This document shows positions 47,409-56,655 of a stretch of DNA of 64,000 nucleotides, piece after piece (the first letter of the stretch is position 1; the number at the start of each line of letters is the position of its first letter). This DNA is from Pseudomonas sp. Au-Pse12 (GTDB lineage Bacteria; Pseudomonadota; Gammaproteobacteria; Pseudomonadales; Pseudomonadaceae). The notes under the pieces were generated by a model. That model did no database searches, was not told the DNA's origin, and saw only the letters and a program-made list of their open reading frames with translations. The stretch lies in the NCBI RefSeq assembly GCF_021341665.1, contig NZ_JAJTTH010000001.1, positions 372,001 to 436,000 on the forward strand, read 5' to 3'. Both the position numbers and the translations under genes were made by a program.

Positions 47409-48167
47409 ATGACCGATAAAGCCTTCGCTCAGGCAGATCCCGACTGGCTGGCCCTGATCAGTGCGGCGCGGGACTGGTTGTCCGGCCCCCTGGGGCAATT
47501 TCTGCTGGATGAAGAACGGCGCATGCTCGAAGAGGAACTGGGGCGTTTCTTCGGCGGCTACCTGGTGCATTACGGGCCCTCGGCGCAAACCCCGCCGGTG
47601 GCGCCGCAGGTGCAGCGCAACGTGCGCCTTGGCGCGCCCTTGCCGGGGGTGGAGATCGTCTGTGAAGAACAGGCCTGGCCGCTGAGCGAGCACGCCGCCG
47701 ACGTGGTGGTGCTGCAACATGGCCTGGATTTCTGCCTGTCGCCCCATGGCCTGTTGCGCGAGGCGGCCAGCAGCGTGCGCCCTGGCGGGCATCTGCTGAT
47801 TGTCGGCATCAACCCCTGGAGCACCTGGGGCTTGCGCCATGTGTTCGCCCATGACGCCCTGCGCCTGGCCCGCTGCATCTCTCCGTCGCGAGTCGGCGAC
47901 TGGCTCAACCTGCTGGGCTTCGCGCTGGAGAAACGCCGCTTCGGGTGCTATCGTCCGCCGCTTGCTTCAACGGCATGGCAGGCTCGACTCGCCGGCTGGG
48001 AGCGCAGGGCCGGGCGCTGGCAACTGTCCGGCGGCGGCTTCTATCTATTGGTGGCACGCAAGATCGCCGTGGGCCTGCGTCCGGTGCGCCAGGTGCGGCG
48101 CGAGCCGATGGGCAAGCTGGTGCCGCTGCCCATGGCCAAGGTCAATCGCCGTAACAGCGAACCTTGA
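47409..48167 (+). CDS. SAM-dependent methyltransferase, class I
   Basis: Protein of 252 residues with a Methyltransf_11-like core: [20 protein letters not shown] and [20 protein letters not shown]. The usual first glycine loop is replaced by [14 protein letters not shown], which is normal for this Pseudomonas family next to gloB. The substrate is unknown. Start ATG 47409 follows GGAG by six bases; upstream GTG and TTG codons in frame are less likely. The genes gloB-methyltransferase-rnhA-dnaQ keep this order in other pseudomonads as remembered. Confidence 0.85.
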   Translation: MTDKAFAQADPDWLALISAARDWLSGPLGQFLLDEERRMLEEELGRFFGGYLVHYGPSAQTPPVAPQVQRNVRLGAPLPGVEIVCEEQAWPLSEHAADVVVLQHGLDFCLSPHGLLREAASSVRPGGHLLIVGINPWSTWGLRHVFAHDALRLARCISPSRVGDWLNLLGFALEKRRFGCYRPPLASTAWQARLAGWERRAGRWQLSGGGFYLLVARKIAVGLRPVRQVRREPMGKLVPLPMAKVNRRNSEP

Positions 48168-48276
48168 TGACCTGTTGAAACCTTCTTTTTATACACTCCC
48201 GGCCGGCATAGCCCGGCCTTGGGCCTCGCCGATCGCGGTCGGCGGGCCAATGGCAATTTTCTGATGGAAGGCGTGG

Positions 48277-48726
48277 ATGAGCGATAGCGTAGAAATCTTT
48301 ACCGACGGTGCCTGCAAGGGCAATCCCGGCCCGGGCGGCTGGGGCGCGTTGCTGGTGTGCAAGGGGGTCGAGAAGGAGCTCTGGGGCGGCGAAGCCAACA
48401 CCACCAACAACCGCATGGAACTGATGGCGGCCATTCGCGGCCTGGAAGAGCTCAAGCGCCAGTGCGAGGTGCTGCTGGTCACCGACTCGCAGTACGTGAT
48501 GAAGGGCATCAACGAGTGGATGGCCAACTGGAAGAAGCGTGGCTGGAAGACCGCCGCCAAGGAACCGGTGAAGAACGCCGACCTGTGGCAGCAGCTCGAC
48601 GAGCAGGTCAACCGGCACAACGTCACCTGGAAATGGGTGCGCGGCCATACCGGTCACCACGGCAACGAGCGCGCCGACCAGTTGGCCAACCGTGGCGTGG
48701 ATGAGGTTCGCGGCTACAAGGGCTGA
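48277..48726 (+). CDS. rnhA: Ribonuclease HI
   Basis: Ribonuclease of 149 residues that cuts RNA in RNA-DNA hybrids. The four carboxylates are visible in [30 protein letters not shown] and [10 protein letters not shown]. Length is typical. The start follows GAAGGCGTGG. It ends five bases before the convergent DUF2388 gene. Its neighbour dnaQ, one gene further on, is the common partner in proteobacteria. Confidence 0.97.
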   Translation: MSDSVEIFTDGACKGNPGPGGWGALLVCKGVEKELWGGEANTTNNRMELMAAIRGLEELKRQCEVLLVTDSQYVMKGINEWMANWKKRGWKTAAKEPVKNADLWQQLDEQVNRHNVTWKWVRGHTGHHGNERADQLANRGVDEVRGYKG

Positions 48727-48731
48727 GGGCG

Positions 48732-49067
48732 TTACAGGGTGAGAATCGCCGCTGCCAGTTGTTCGTCGCTGTAGGGCGGGTTGTGCAGCGTTCGGCGAAT
48801 GTACTGCAACGCCGATTCCAGTCGCGCCCCGCGAATCGCGCCGTCGCTGGCGACAAAGGCTGCGGCGTCGCTGCGGGCCTCCAGGACAAGCTTGTCATCC
48901 TTGAACGAACTGCTGATCTTGGCCGTGCCTTCGCTGCTGGTCAGCAGCCCGCTCATGCTCAGGTCGGTGCTGATCACCAGGCTGGTGGCATGGCTGGAAC
49001 TGCTGAACATTGCGATGAACAGGGCGATGAACAGCAGGCTTTGCAGACGGCGCCGGAGAGTCTTCAT
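48732..49067 (-). CDS. DUF2388-family exported protein
   Basis: Small protein of 111 residues with a signal peptide (SLLFIALFIAMFSSSSHA) and the block TSLVISTDLSMSGLLTSSEG typical of DUF2388, a Pseudomonas-centred family of periplasmic proteins without known function. It ends in SDEQLAAAILTL. It lies on the strand opposite to rnhA and dnaQ, between them. Confidence 0.8.
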   Translation of the reverse strand: MKTLRRRLQSLLFIALFIAMFSSSSHATSLVISTDLSMSGLLTSSEGTAKISSSFKDDKLVLEARSDAAAFVASDGAIRGARLESALQYIRRTLHNPPYSDEQLAAAILTL

Positions 49068-49206
49068 GACCGCGAGTTTCCCTGGAAAAGATCGGCGGCA
49101 CCCTAGCAGCCGGGCCTTGGGCGAACCTCATCAGCTTTGCGAATAACTGTAAAAAAGTGCGTGGCAGCGGCCTGTTCCCTGCGGCGCGCAGACCCTGGGC
49201 CGGGCA

Positions 49207-49215
49207 TGCTAAAAT
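49207..49215 (+). promoter_or_regulatory. Extended -10 promoter before dnaQ
   Basis: TGCTAAAAT fits the extended -10 form TG-N-TATAAT, about 34 bases before the dnaQ start. No clear -35 is seen. Confidence 0.45.
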
Positions 49216-49248
49216 CCCGCCCTTTGCCAGATTGAGAACGGACCACTG

Positions 49249-49998
49249 ATGGCCAACAGATCTGTTGTACTCGATACCGAAACCACCGGTATGCCGGTGA
49301 CCGACGGCCACCGGATCATTGAAATCGGTTGCGTCGAGTTGATCGGTCGGCGCCTGACCGGGCGGCATTTTCACGTTTACCTGCAACCTGATCGCGAAAG
49401 CGATGAGGGCGCGATTGGCGTCCACGGCATCACCAACGAATTCCTGGTGGGCAAGCCGCGTTTCGCCGAAGTTGCCGACGAGTTCTTCGACTTCATCCAG
49501 GGCGCGCAGCTGATCATCCACAACGCGGCGTTCGACGTTGGCTTCATCAACAACGAATTCGCCTTGATGGGCCAGCATGAGCGGGCCGACATCACCCAGC
49601 ACTGCACCATCCTCGACACCCTGATGATGGCCCGTGAGCGGCACCCCGGGCAGCGCAACAGCCTCGACGCACTGTGCAAACGCTACGGTGTCGACAACTC
49701 CGGCCGTGAACTGCACGGCGCCTTGCTCGACTCGGAGATTCTCGCCGACGTCTACCTGACCATGACCGGCGGCCAGACCAGCCTGTCCCTGGCGGGCAAC
49801 GCCTCGGACGGCAACGGCTCCGGCGAGGGGGCGGGGCGGGCCTCGGAAATCCGTCGGCTGTCGGCCGATCGTCCGCGTGGGCGGATCATCCAGGCCAGCG
49901 AAGCCGAACTGGCCGAGCACCAGGCACGCCTGGAAATCATCGCCAAGTCCGCCGGCGCCCCGGCGCTCTGGACCCAGCTGCTCGAAGCCCAGCAGTAA
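49249..49998 (+). CDS. dnaQ: DNA polymerase III epsilon subunit (proofreading exonuclease)
   Basis: 3'-5' exonuclease of 249 residues that proofreads within the replicative polymerase core. Exo I (VLDTETTGM), Exo II (HNAAFDVGF) and Exo III (HGALLDSEIL) are present, the last in the His-containing DnaQ form. The C-terminal tail after about residue 185 binds the alpha subunit. Start is the only good ATG after the extended -10. A terminator within a REP pair follows about 95 bases later. Confidence 0.97.
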   Translation: MANRSVVLDTETTGMPVTDGHRIIEIGCVELIGRRLTGRHFHVYLQPDRESDEGAIGVHGITNEFLVGKPRFAEVADEFFDFIQGAQLIIHNAAFDVGFINNEFALMGQHERADITQHCTILDTLMMARERHPGQRNSLDALCKRYGVDNSGRELHGALLDSEILADVYLTMTGGQTSLSLAGNASDGNGSGEGAGRASEIRRLSADRPRGRIIQASEAELAEHQARLEIIAKSAGAPALWTQLLEAQQ

Positions 49999-50017
49999 GC
50001 CTTTGTTACCTGCGGCC

Positions 50018-50143
50018 CTGTAGCCGCTGCCGCAGGCTGCGAACGGCTCCGTAGGAGACGTAGCGATTTAGCGGGCGGCAGAGCTCTCCAGGCAAGGCCC
50101 TGCGGGCCTTTTCGCAGCTTCGCGGGCTCAGCGGCGGCTACAG
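50018..50143. repeat. Inverted REP pair between dnaQ and ldcA
   Basis: Two inverted GC-rich arms, CTGTAGCCGCTGCCGCAGG on the left and a complementary GCGGCGGCTACAG at the right end, as in Pseudomonas REPIN elements. It fills most of the 299-base gap and encloses a terminator hairpin. Confidence 0.7.
50094..50112 (+). terminator. Rho-independent terminator after dnaQ
   Basis: Stem AAGGCCC / GGGCCTT with loop TGC and trailing TTTT, inside the REP pair. Confidence 0.65.
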
Positions 50144-50297
50144 GCGTGGTTGGGTGTGGCTGTGAATGAGCCGGCAATTGTTCCAGTGCGACGTTTTGTT
50201 ACACCCGGTTCCTGCCCGGGGTGACACAAGGCGCCCGGAGCTTCTACCCTGAGTTGATTGGCGGGGCCGGCCCGCCGTCTCAGGACATCCAGCCTCC

Positions 50298-52553
50298 ATG
50301 TACAAAGACCTGCAGTTTCCGATCCTGATTGTGCATCGCGATATCAAGGCCGATACGGTCGCGGGGGACCGGGTAAGAGGCATCGCCCGGGAGTTGGAAA
50401 AGGACGGGTTCAGTATCTTTTCCGCGGTGGATTACGCGGAAGGGCGGCTGGTGGCCTCGACTCATCATGGCCTGGCCTGCATGTTGATCGCTGCCGAAGG
50501 CGCCGGGGAAAACAAGCACCTGCTGCAGAACATGGTGGACCTGATTCGCCTGGCGCGAGTGCGTGCGCCGCTGTTGCCGATCTTCGCCCTGGGCGAGCAG
50601 GTGACCCTGGAAAACGCTCCCGCCGACGCCATGAGCGAGCTCAACCAATTGCGCGGCATTCTCTACCTGTTCGAGGACACGGTGCCGTTTCTGGCCCGGC
50701 AAGTGGCCCGGGCCGCGCGCGGCTACCTCGACGGCCTGCTGCCGCCCTTCTTCAAAGCCCTGGTACAGCACACCGCCGATTCCAACTATTCCTGGCACAC
50801 CCCGGGGCACGGCGGTGGCGTGGCCTATCGCAAGAGCCCGGTGGGGCAGGCGTTCCACCAGTTCTTTGGCGAGAACACCTTGCGCTCGGACCTGTCGGTG
50901 TCGGTTCCGGAGCTGGGTTCGCTGCTGGATCACACCGGGCCGCTGGCGGAAGCCGAGGCTCGCGCCGCGCGCAATTTCGGCGCCGATCACACATTTTTCG
51001 TGATCAATGGCACCTCCACCGCCAACAAGATCGTCTGGCATTCGATGGTCGGCCGCGACGACCTGGTGCTGGTCGACCGCAACTGCCACAAGTCGGTCTT
51101 GCACTCGATCATCATGACCGGGGCCATTCCCCTGTACCTGTGCCCGGAGCGCAATGAGCTGGGGATCATCGGACCGATTCCCCTGAGCGAGTTCAGCCCC
51201 GAGTCGATCCAGGCCAAGATCGACGCCAGCCCACTGACCCGTGGCCGCCCGCCCAGGGTCAAGTTGGCGGTGATCACTAACTCCACCTATGACGGGCTGT
51301 GCTACAACGCCGAGCTGATCAAGCAGCGCCTGGGCAACAGTGTCGAGGTGCTGCACTTCGACGAGGCCTGGTACGCCTACGCTGCTTTCCACGAATTCTT
51401 TGCCGGGCGTTATGGCATGGGCACGTCGCGCAGTGCCGACAGCCCGCTGGTGTTCACCACCCACTCGACCCACAAACTGCTGGCGGCCTTTAGCCAGGCA
51501 TCGATGATCCACGTGCAGGACGGTGGTGCCCGGCAGTTGGACCGCGACCGTTTCAATGAAGCCTTCATGATGCACATCTCCACCTCGCCGCAGTACAGCA
51601 TCATCGCTTCGCTGGATGTGGCGTCGGCGATGATGGAAGGGCCGGCGGGGCGCTCGTTGTTGCAGGAAATGTTCGATGAGGCCCTGAGTTTTCGCCGGGC
51701 CCTGGCCAATCTGCGGCAGAACATCGCCGCTGATGACTGGTGGTTTTCGGTGTGGCAGCCGGAGCGGGTCGAGGGCATCGACCAGGTACGCACCGAAGAT
51801 TGGCTGCTGGAGCCGGAAGGCGAATGGCATGGTTTTGCCGGGGTGACCGACGACTATGTGCTGCTTGACCCGATCAAGGTCACCCTGGTGATGCCCGGGC
51901 TGACCGCCGGCGGCGCCCTGAGCGAGCACGGGATTCCGGCGGCGGTGGTCAGCAAGTTTCTCTGGGAGCGTGGGCTGGTGGTGGAGAAGACCGGGCTCTA
52001 TTCGTTCCTGGTGCTGTTCTCCATGGGCATTACCAAGGGCAAATGGAGCACGCTGCTCACCGAGTTGCTGGAGTTCAAGCGCAGCTACGATGCCAATATC
52101 AGCCTGGCCAACTGCCTGCCCAGTGTCGCCAGCCAGGATCCGCAGCGCTATCAGGGCATGGGCCTGCAGGACCTGTGCGACCAGTTGCACGCCTGCTACC
52201 GCAGCAACGCCACCGCCAAGCACCTCAAGCGCATGTACACGGTGCTGCCGGAGGTGGCGATGAAACCCGCCGATGCCTACGACCAACTGGTGCGGGGCGA
52301 GGTCGAGGCGGTCTCCATCGATCAGCTGCAGGGGCGTATCGCCGCGGTGATGCTGGTGCCGTACCCGCCGGGCATTCCGTTGATCATGCCCGGTGAGCGC
52401 TTCACCGAATCCACGCGCTCGATCATCGACTACCTGGCTTTCGCCCGGGCCTTCGACAGCAGCTTCCCGGGATTTGTCGCCGATGTGCACGGCTTGCAGC
52501 ATGACGATCTGGGCGACGGGCGCCAGTACACCGTCGATTGCATCAAGGCATGA
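50298..52553 (+). CDS. ldcA: Lysine decarboxylase (Orn/Lys/Arg decarboxylase class I)
   Basis: PLP enzyme of 751 residues that decarboxylates lysine to cadaverine, by analogy with the PAO1 gene in the same place (PA1818). It has the N-terminal wing domain, then the aminotransferase fold: SWHTPGHGGGVAYRKSP, FVINGTSTANKIVWHS, HFDEAWYAY, and the PLP lysine K393 in TTHSTHKLLAAF. The C-terminal domain is complete. Lysine and arginine decarboxylases are close relatives, so arginine or ornithine as substrate cannot be ruled out from sequence alone. The next gene begins 14 bases downstream. Confidence 0.88.
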   Translation: MYKDLQFPILIVHRDIKADTVAGDRVRGIARELEKDGFSIFSAVDYAEGRLVASTHHGLACMLIAAEGAGENKHLLQNMVDLIRLARVRAPLLPIFALGEQVTLENAPADAMSELNQLRGILYLFEDTVPFLARQVARAARGYLDGLLPPFFKALVQHTADSNYSWHTPGHGGGVAYRKSPVGQAFHQFFGENTLRSDLSVSVPELGSLLDHTGPLAEAEARAARNFGADHTFFVINGTSTANKIVWHSMVGRDDLVLVDRNCHKSVLHSIIMTGAIPLYLCPERNELGIIGPIPLSEFSPESIQAKIDASPLTRGRPPRVKLAVITNSTYDGLCYNAELIKQRLGNSVEVLHFDEAWYAYAAFHEFFAGRYGMGTSRSADSPLVFTTHSTHKLLAAFSQASMIHVQDGGARQLDRDRFNEAFMMHISTSPQYSIIASLDVASAMMEGPAGRSLLQEMFDEALSFRRALANLRQNIAADDWWFSVWQPERVEGIDQVRTEDWLLEPEGEWHGFAGVTDDYVLLDPIKVTLVMPGLTAGGALSEHGIPAAVVSKFLWERGLVVEKTGLYSFLVLFSMGITKGKWSTLLTELLEFKRSYDANISLANCLPSVASQDPQRYQGMGLQDLCDQLHACYRSNATAKHLKRMYTVLPEVAMKPADAYDQLVRGEVEAVSIDQLQGRIAAVMLVPYPPGIPLIMPGERFTESTRSIIDYLAFARAFDSSFPGFVADVHGLQHDDLGDGRQYTVDCIKA

Positions 52554-52567
52554 GGAGTTATCCGGCC

Positions 52568-53155
52568 ATGCAGCCTGTTGTGAACCCCCGTTATCCGGGC
52601 CTGGCCATTCGGGTTGCCGATGAGGGCTTTGCCGCCTACATCTGGGGCAGCGACTTCAGCTTCGAGGTCAGCGCCTATGCGCAGGCCGAGCGCGAGGTGC
52701 CGGTGGCCGAGTGGGCCTTGCGCAAGATCGTGCCCTATCGCAAATGCTATGGCATCGACCCGGAGGAGTTCAGCAGCTACCGCAACGCCGCGGACAGCGA
52801 GATCTTCATGGCCTTCCTGGATGACCAGCCGGTGGGTCATATCGTGGTCAGTACCAACTGGAACGGTTACGGCCACATCGACGAGCTGGCAGTGCATGCG
52901 CCCGCGCGCCGCCATGGGGTGGCCAGGGCCTTGCTGGACGTGGCGCAGTTCTGGAGCCGCAAGAAGGGCCTGCCGGGGGTGATGCTGGAAACCCAGAACA
53001 ACAACCTGGGAGCCTGTCGCCTCTACGAGCGTTGCGGCTATGTGGTGGGGGGCGTGGATCACCTGCGCTACCGCGGCATCGACCCGCAGACCGCCGAGGT
53101 GGCGATCTTCTGGTATCGATTGTTTGCCAGTGAGCTTGGGGGCGAGCCGCTTTAA
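52568..53155 (+). CDS. GNAT acetyltransferase resembling streptothricin acetyltransferase
   Basis: Protein of 195 residues. The second half reads very like SatA/Sat enzymes: DELAVHAPARRHGVARALLD (acetyl-CoA loop), GVMLETQNNNLGACRLYERC, then GYVVGGVDHLRYRG and AIFWYRLF. Streptothricin acetyltransferases modify the beta-lysine amino group of the drug. Here the gene follows lysine decarboxylase by 14 bases with its own AGGAG, so the natural substrate may be lysine, cadaverine or a related amine. The stop overlaps the end of the LysR gene by four bases. Activity against streptothricin is inference from similarity only. Confidence 0.8.
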   Translation: MQPVVNPRYPGLAIRVADEGFAAYIWGSDFSFEVSAYAQAEREVPVAEWALRKIVPYRKCYGIDPEEFSSYRNAADSEIFMAFLDDQPVGHIVVSTNWNGYGHIDELAVHAPARRHGVARALLDVAQFWSRKKGLPGVMLETQNNNLGACRLYERCGYVVGGVDHLRYRGIDPQTAEVAIFWYRLFASELGGEPL

Positions 53156-54045
53156 CCCGCCAGCAGGGCTTCGGCCTGTTCCGTCAGCAGCTCCAGCAAG
53201 GCAGTGACCCAGGGGGAGTTGTCGCTGCCGTGGCGGCGCAAGGCGTACAGCGTCACGCTGATGGGGGGCGACAGCGGGCACACGTCGAGCCCGGCGCTGC
53301 GGGCTCCGACGGCGGTGAAGGGGTCGACGATGGCCAGGCCTTCGCCGGCTTCCACCAGGCTGCGCATCATCTGATAGGTCTGCACCCGAGTCTGGATCAC
53401 CGGGCTGGGGCGCAGGTTCTGCAACTTGCTGGCGAGCATCACGCTCAGTGGGTCCTGGCCCTCCAGGCCCACCATGGCCTGGCCGGCCAGGTCCTGCAGG
53501 GCCACGTATTTCTGCTTGGCCTGCAGCCAGCCGTGGGGCGCCAGGAGGAACAGCTTGCCCTGCGCCAGGGCCTGGCTATGGATATCCGGGTGCTCGGGGT
53601 CATGCAGGCTCAGGCCCAGGTCGCAGTCACGCAGCAACAGGCTGTCGACCATGTCCCGGGTGCCCTGGCTGAGCAGGCTGCAAGGGGTGTCGGCGAAGCG
53701 TCGGCGCAGGGCGGCGATGCAGTGTGGCAGCAGTTGTTGCACCAGCGGCGGGGTGCCGACGATGCGCAGTGGCGGCGCCTGGTGGAACCTCAGGCTGTCG
53801 GCCAGGCGCTGCAGCGGTTCGAAGGCGTCATACACCCGGGTGATTGCCGGTTGCAGTTCGCGGGCTTCACGGGTGGCCTGCAAGCGTCCGCGGACGCTGG
53901 CGAACAGCATGAAGCCCAACTGGCTTTCGGCATCACGCAGCAGGGCCTCGACCTCGGCCACCGAGAGTTGCAGCAGCTCGGCGGCGGTGCCCAGGTGCGC
54001 GGTTTGCAGGAGCGCCTGAATCACTTCGATATGACGTAAACGCAT
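53152..54045 (-). CDS. LysR-family transcriptional regulator
   Basis: Protein of 297 residues: winged helix-turn-helix about 1-60 (HLGTAAELLQLSVAEVEALL) and a substrate-binding co-inducer domain about 90-290. It converges on the sat-like gene, overlapping it by four bases, so it is not arranged as a divergent regulator of a neighbour. Its targets are unknown; ldcA and the acetyltransferase are possible by proximity only. Confidence 0.88.
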   Translation of the reverse strand: MRLRHIEVIQALLQTAHLGTAAELLQLSVAEVEALLRDAESQLGFMLFASVRGRLQATREARELQPAITRVYDAFEPLQRLADSLRFHQAPPLRIVGTPPLVQQLLPHCIAALRRRFADTPCSLLSQGTRDMVDSLLLRDCDLGLSLHDPEHPDIHSQALAQGKLFLLAPHGWLQAKQKYVALQDLAGQAMVGLEGQDPLSVMLASKLQNLRPSPVIQTRVQTYQMMRSLVEAGEGLAIVDPFTAVGARSAGLDVCPLSPPISVTLYALRRHGSDNSPWVTALLELLTEQAEALLAG

Positions 54046-54138
54046 GCTTGAAGTCCATCTCCAGCCGTCGAGGGGGCAAGCATCGAATCCTAACCCAAGT
54101 GTGGCGACACAACAGCTGGCGATGATGCTCGCGCAGAA

Positions 54139-54375
54139 TCACTGAGCTACATATGTCTCGGGCTCGCGCACGATGGTGACATCCGACTGCACCAGCAGGA
54201 ACTGGTTGTCGTCGAGCTTCTTGACCCGGTCGCCGATCGCCAGGCGGTAGGTGGTCACGGGCTCCGCGCCGGCTGCGCCGTCCTCCGGGGGCATGGATTC
54301 CTGGAACTCGTGCACTGAGTACACCCGTCCCTCGGCATCTCTTGCATGGAATTGTCCGACAAGTACTGCTGCCAT
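54139..54375 (-). CDS. Small conserved-looking protein of unknown function
   Basis: Protein of 78 residues beginning MAAVLVGQFHARDAEGR, with the internal segment TTYRLAIGDRVKKLDDNQF. It is acidic and has no signal peptide or membrane segment. No family recognised. Good coding character, a plausible start and an open upstream region support it as a real gene. It diverges from the FMN reductase gene. Confidence 0.65.
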   Translation of the reverse strand: MAAVLVGQFHARDAEGRVYSVHEFQESMPPEDGAAGAEPVTTYRLAIGDRVKKLDDNQFLLVQSDVTIVREPETYVAQ

Positions 54376-54523
54376 TCTTTAGAGCCTCTGGAGATAAAAC
54401 ACGCAAATTCGCTGGTGTAGACCCGGTGTCCCCTGGGGAAGTTTTACCCCGGGGAAAAAATAATCCGTTGCGGGTGCCGGTGCTGCCTTGGCGACCACCG
54501 GCCGCCCGCGGCTGTGTTGGGAA

Positions 54524-54547
54524 ATATCTGAATGGGGTAGCAGATAT
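54524..54547. promoter_or_regulatory. Inverted repeat operator candidate before the FMN reductase
   Basis: Arms ATATCTG and CAGATAT with a ten-base spacer. A -10-like TATAAC lies 14 bases downstream at 54562-54567, so a protein bound here would overlap the -35 region. The regulator is unknown. Confidence 0.45.
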
Positions 54548-54561
54548 CACCTCGGGTCATC

Positions 54562-54567
54562 TATAAC
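54562..54567 (+). promoter_or_regulatory. Candidate -10 element of the FMN reductase gene
   Basis: TATAAC, 36 bases before the ATG at 54603, preceded by the inverted repeat that would cover the -35. Confidence 0.4.
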
Positions 54568-54602
54568 TAACACCTTCTTCACGCCGATGGTTGGAAACTC
54601 CA

Positions 54603-55160
54603 ATGAGCAATGTCTACAAGGTCGCAGTACTGGTCGGTAGCCTGAGAAAGCAATCCCTGAACCGCAAGGTCGCGTTGGCGTTGGCCGAGCTGGCGCCTGC
54701 CAGCCTGCAGCTGAATATCGTCGAGATTGGCGATTTGCCGCTGTACAACGAAGATATCGACGTCGCGCCGCCGGCCGCCTACACGCGCTTTCGCGAGCAG
54801 ATCAGTGGTGCCGACGCGGTGCTGTTCGTCACCCCGGAATACAACCGTTCGGTACCGGCGCCGCTGAAAAACGCCATCGACGTCGGCTCGCGTCCTTACG
54901 GCAAGAGCGCCTGGAGCGGCAAGCCGGGGGCGGTAATCAGCGTGTCCCCGGGGGCCATTGGCGGCTTTGGCGCCAACCACCACCTGCGCCAATCCCTGGT
55001 GTTTCTCAATGTGCCGTGCATGCAGCAGCCCGAAGCCTACCTGGGCGGCGCCGGCTCGGCGTTCGACGAAGCCGGCAAGCTGACGGATGCTACCCGGCCA
55101 TTCCTGCAAGGCTTTATCACCGCCTACGGGCAGTGGGTCGAGCAGCAAAGCAAAGCCTGA
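54603..55160 (+). CDS. NADPH-dependent FMN reductase (ChrR/YieF-like)
   Basis: Flavodoxin-like enzyme of 185 residues: flavin phosphate loop VGSLRKQSLNRKV at the N-terminus and TPEYNRSVPAPLKNAID as the second flavin-binding block, then HHLRQSLVFLNVPCM. Relatives reduce quinones, chromate and azo compounds with NAD(P)H and limit oxidative stress. It is shorter than ArsH (about 230 residues) and lacks its features, so it is not taken as part of an arsenic operon despite lying upstream of arsB. Start ATG 54603; a TTG four codons earlier is in frame. Confidence 0.88.
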   Translation: MSNVYKVAVLVGSLRKQSLNRKVALALAELAPASLQLNIVEIGDLPLYNEDIDVAPPAAYTRFREQISGADAVLFVTPEYNRSVPAPLKNAIDVGSRPYGKSAWSGKPGAVISVSPGAIGGFGANHHLRQSLVFLNVPCMQQPEAYLGGAGSAFDEAGKLTDATRPFLQGFITAYGQWVEQQSKA

Positions 55161-55183
55161 TTCCCCCAACATCCCCCGCTGTC

Positions 55184-55265
55184 GTAGGAGCCGGCTTGCC
55201 GGCGAAGAGCCCCTCGAGCCTTGGCGCCCGGTAGGGCGCCTTTGCCCGCAAGCCGGCTCCTGCAT
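55184..55265. repeat. REP pair upstream of arsB
   Basis: Inverted pair with left arm containing CCGGCTTGCCGGCGAA and right arm CGCAAGCCGGCTCCTGC, a typical Pseudomonas REPIN. It fills the gap between the FMN reductase and arsB genes. Confidence 0.75.
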
Positions 55266-55283
55266 TACCCAAGACCCATTCTC

Positions 55284-56567
55284 ATGTTGATTGCCGTATC
55301 GATTTTCCTGCTGACCATTACCCTGGTGATCTGGCAGCCCAGAGGCCTGGGCGTTGGCTGGAGCGCTGTATTCGGGGCCGTCCTGGCCCTGTTGTGCAAT
55401 GTGGTGCACCTGACGGACATCCCGGTGGTCTGGCAGATCATCTGGAACGCCACCGGGACCTTCGTCGCCCTGATCATCATCAGCCTGCTGCTGGACGAGG
55501 CCGGGTTCTTCGCCTGGGCCGCGCTGCATGTGGCGCGTTGGGGCCGCGGGCGTGGCCGGCGGCTGTTTGCCTTCATGGTGCTGCTGGGGGCCCTGGTCTC
55601 GGCGCTGTTCGCCAATGACGGCGCGGCGCTGATCCTCACGCCCATTGTCATTTCCATGCTCCTGGCCCTGCGTTTCTCGCCGGCAACCACCCTGGCCTTC
55701 GTCATGGGCGCGGGGTTCATTGCCGACACCGCCAGCCTGCCGCTGGTGGTCTCGAACCTGGTGAACATCGTTTCCGCGGATTTTTTCAAGATCGGTTTCA
55801 ACCGCTACGCGGCGGTGATGCTGCCGGTCAACCTGGTCAGCGTGGCCGCGACCCTGGCGGTGCTGCTGTGGTTTTTCCGCCGTGACATCCCCGAGGCATA
55901 CGACCCGCGGCAGCTGGCCGAACCCGCCAGTGCCATCCATGACCGGGCGACCTTCATGGCTGGCTGGTGGGTGTTGCTGATCCTGTTGCTGGGCTGCTTC
56001 GCCCTGGAACCACTGGGCATTCCCATCAGCGCGATCTCCGCCGTGTGCGCGGCGCTGTTGCTGGCGATTGCCGCCCGTGGGCACAAGATCTCCACGCGCA
56101 AGGTGCTCAAGGAAGCGCCGTGGCAGATCGTGATTTTCTCCCTGGGCATGTACCTGGTGGTGTACGGCTTGCGCAATGCCGGGCTGACCGCGCACCTGGC
56201 CGGCTGGCTCGACGCCTTTGCCAGTGCCGGGATCTGGGGCGCGGCCCTGGGCACCGGGCTGCTCACGGCGGGGCTGTCGTCGTTGATGAACAATCTGCCG
56301 ACGGTGCTGATCGGCGCCTTGTCCATTGATGCCAGCCAGGCCACGGGGGCGGTCAAGGAAGCGATGATCTACGCCAACGTCATCGGCAGCGACCTGGGGC
56401 CCAAGATCACCCCGATCGGCAGCCTGGCGACCCTGCTCTGGTTGCATGTGCTGGAGCGCAAGGGCATTCACATCGGCTGGGGTTACTACTTCCGGGTCGG
56501 CATCGTGCTGACGCTACCGGTGCTGCTGGTGACCCTCGCGGCGCTGGCGCTGCGCTTGTCCCTGTAG
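55284..56567 (+). CDS. arsB: Arsenite efflux pump ArsB
   Basis: Inner-membrane arsenite/antimonite:proton antiporter of 427 residues with about 12 membrane helices. It reads very like E. coli ArsB as remembered: [60 protein letters not shown] and [19 protein letters not shown]. No arsR, arsC or arsH is in the window, so it is an orphan pump, with no visible regulator. It is flanked on both sides by REP pairs. Start ATG 55284 gives the usual ArsB N-terminus; a longer frame through the REP pair is rejected. Confidence 0.92.
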   Translation: MLIAVSIFLLTITLVIWQPRGLGVGWSAVFGAVLALLCNVVHLTDIPVVWQIIWNATGTFVALIIISLLLDEAGFFAWAALHVARWGRGRGRRLFAFMVLLGALVSALFANDGAALILTPIVISMLLALRFSPATTLAFVMGAGFIADTASLPLVVSNLVNIVSADFFKIGFNRYAAVMLPVNLVSVAATLAVLLWFFRRDIPEAYDPRQLAEPASAIHDRATFMAGWWVLLILLLGCFALEPLGIPISAISAVCAALLLAIAARGHKISTRKVLKEAPWQIVIFSLGMYLVVYGLRNAGLTAHLAGWLDAFASAGIWGAALGTGLLTAGLSSLMNNLPTVLIGALSIDASQATGAVKEAMIYANVIGSDLGPKITPIGSLATLLWLHVLERKGIHIGWGYYFRVGIVLTLPVLLVTLAALALRLSL

Positions 56568-56652
56568 CGACCGGCTTGCCGGCGAACGGGCTCCTCAGTC
56601 GTGTGCTGCCCTTAAGCGGCGCCTGCGCTGGCAAGCCGGCTGCCGCGGTCGG
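56563..56652. repeat. REP pair downstream of arsB
   Basis: Inverted pair with the same CCGGCTTGCCGGCGAA core as the element before arsB, and a right arm GGCAAGCCGGCTGCCGC. It starts at the arsB stop and ends at the DUF1853 stop. Confidence 0.7.
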
Positions 56653-56655
56653 TTG

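Noticed and set aside
54603..56567. FMN reductase plus arsB as an arsenic operon with ArsH
   Set aside because: The reductase is too short and too like YieF/ChrR to be ArsH, and a REP pair separates the genes.
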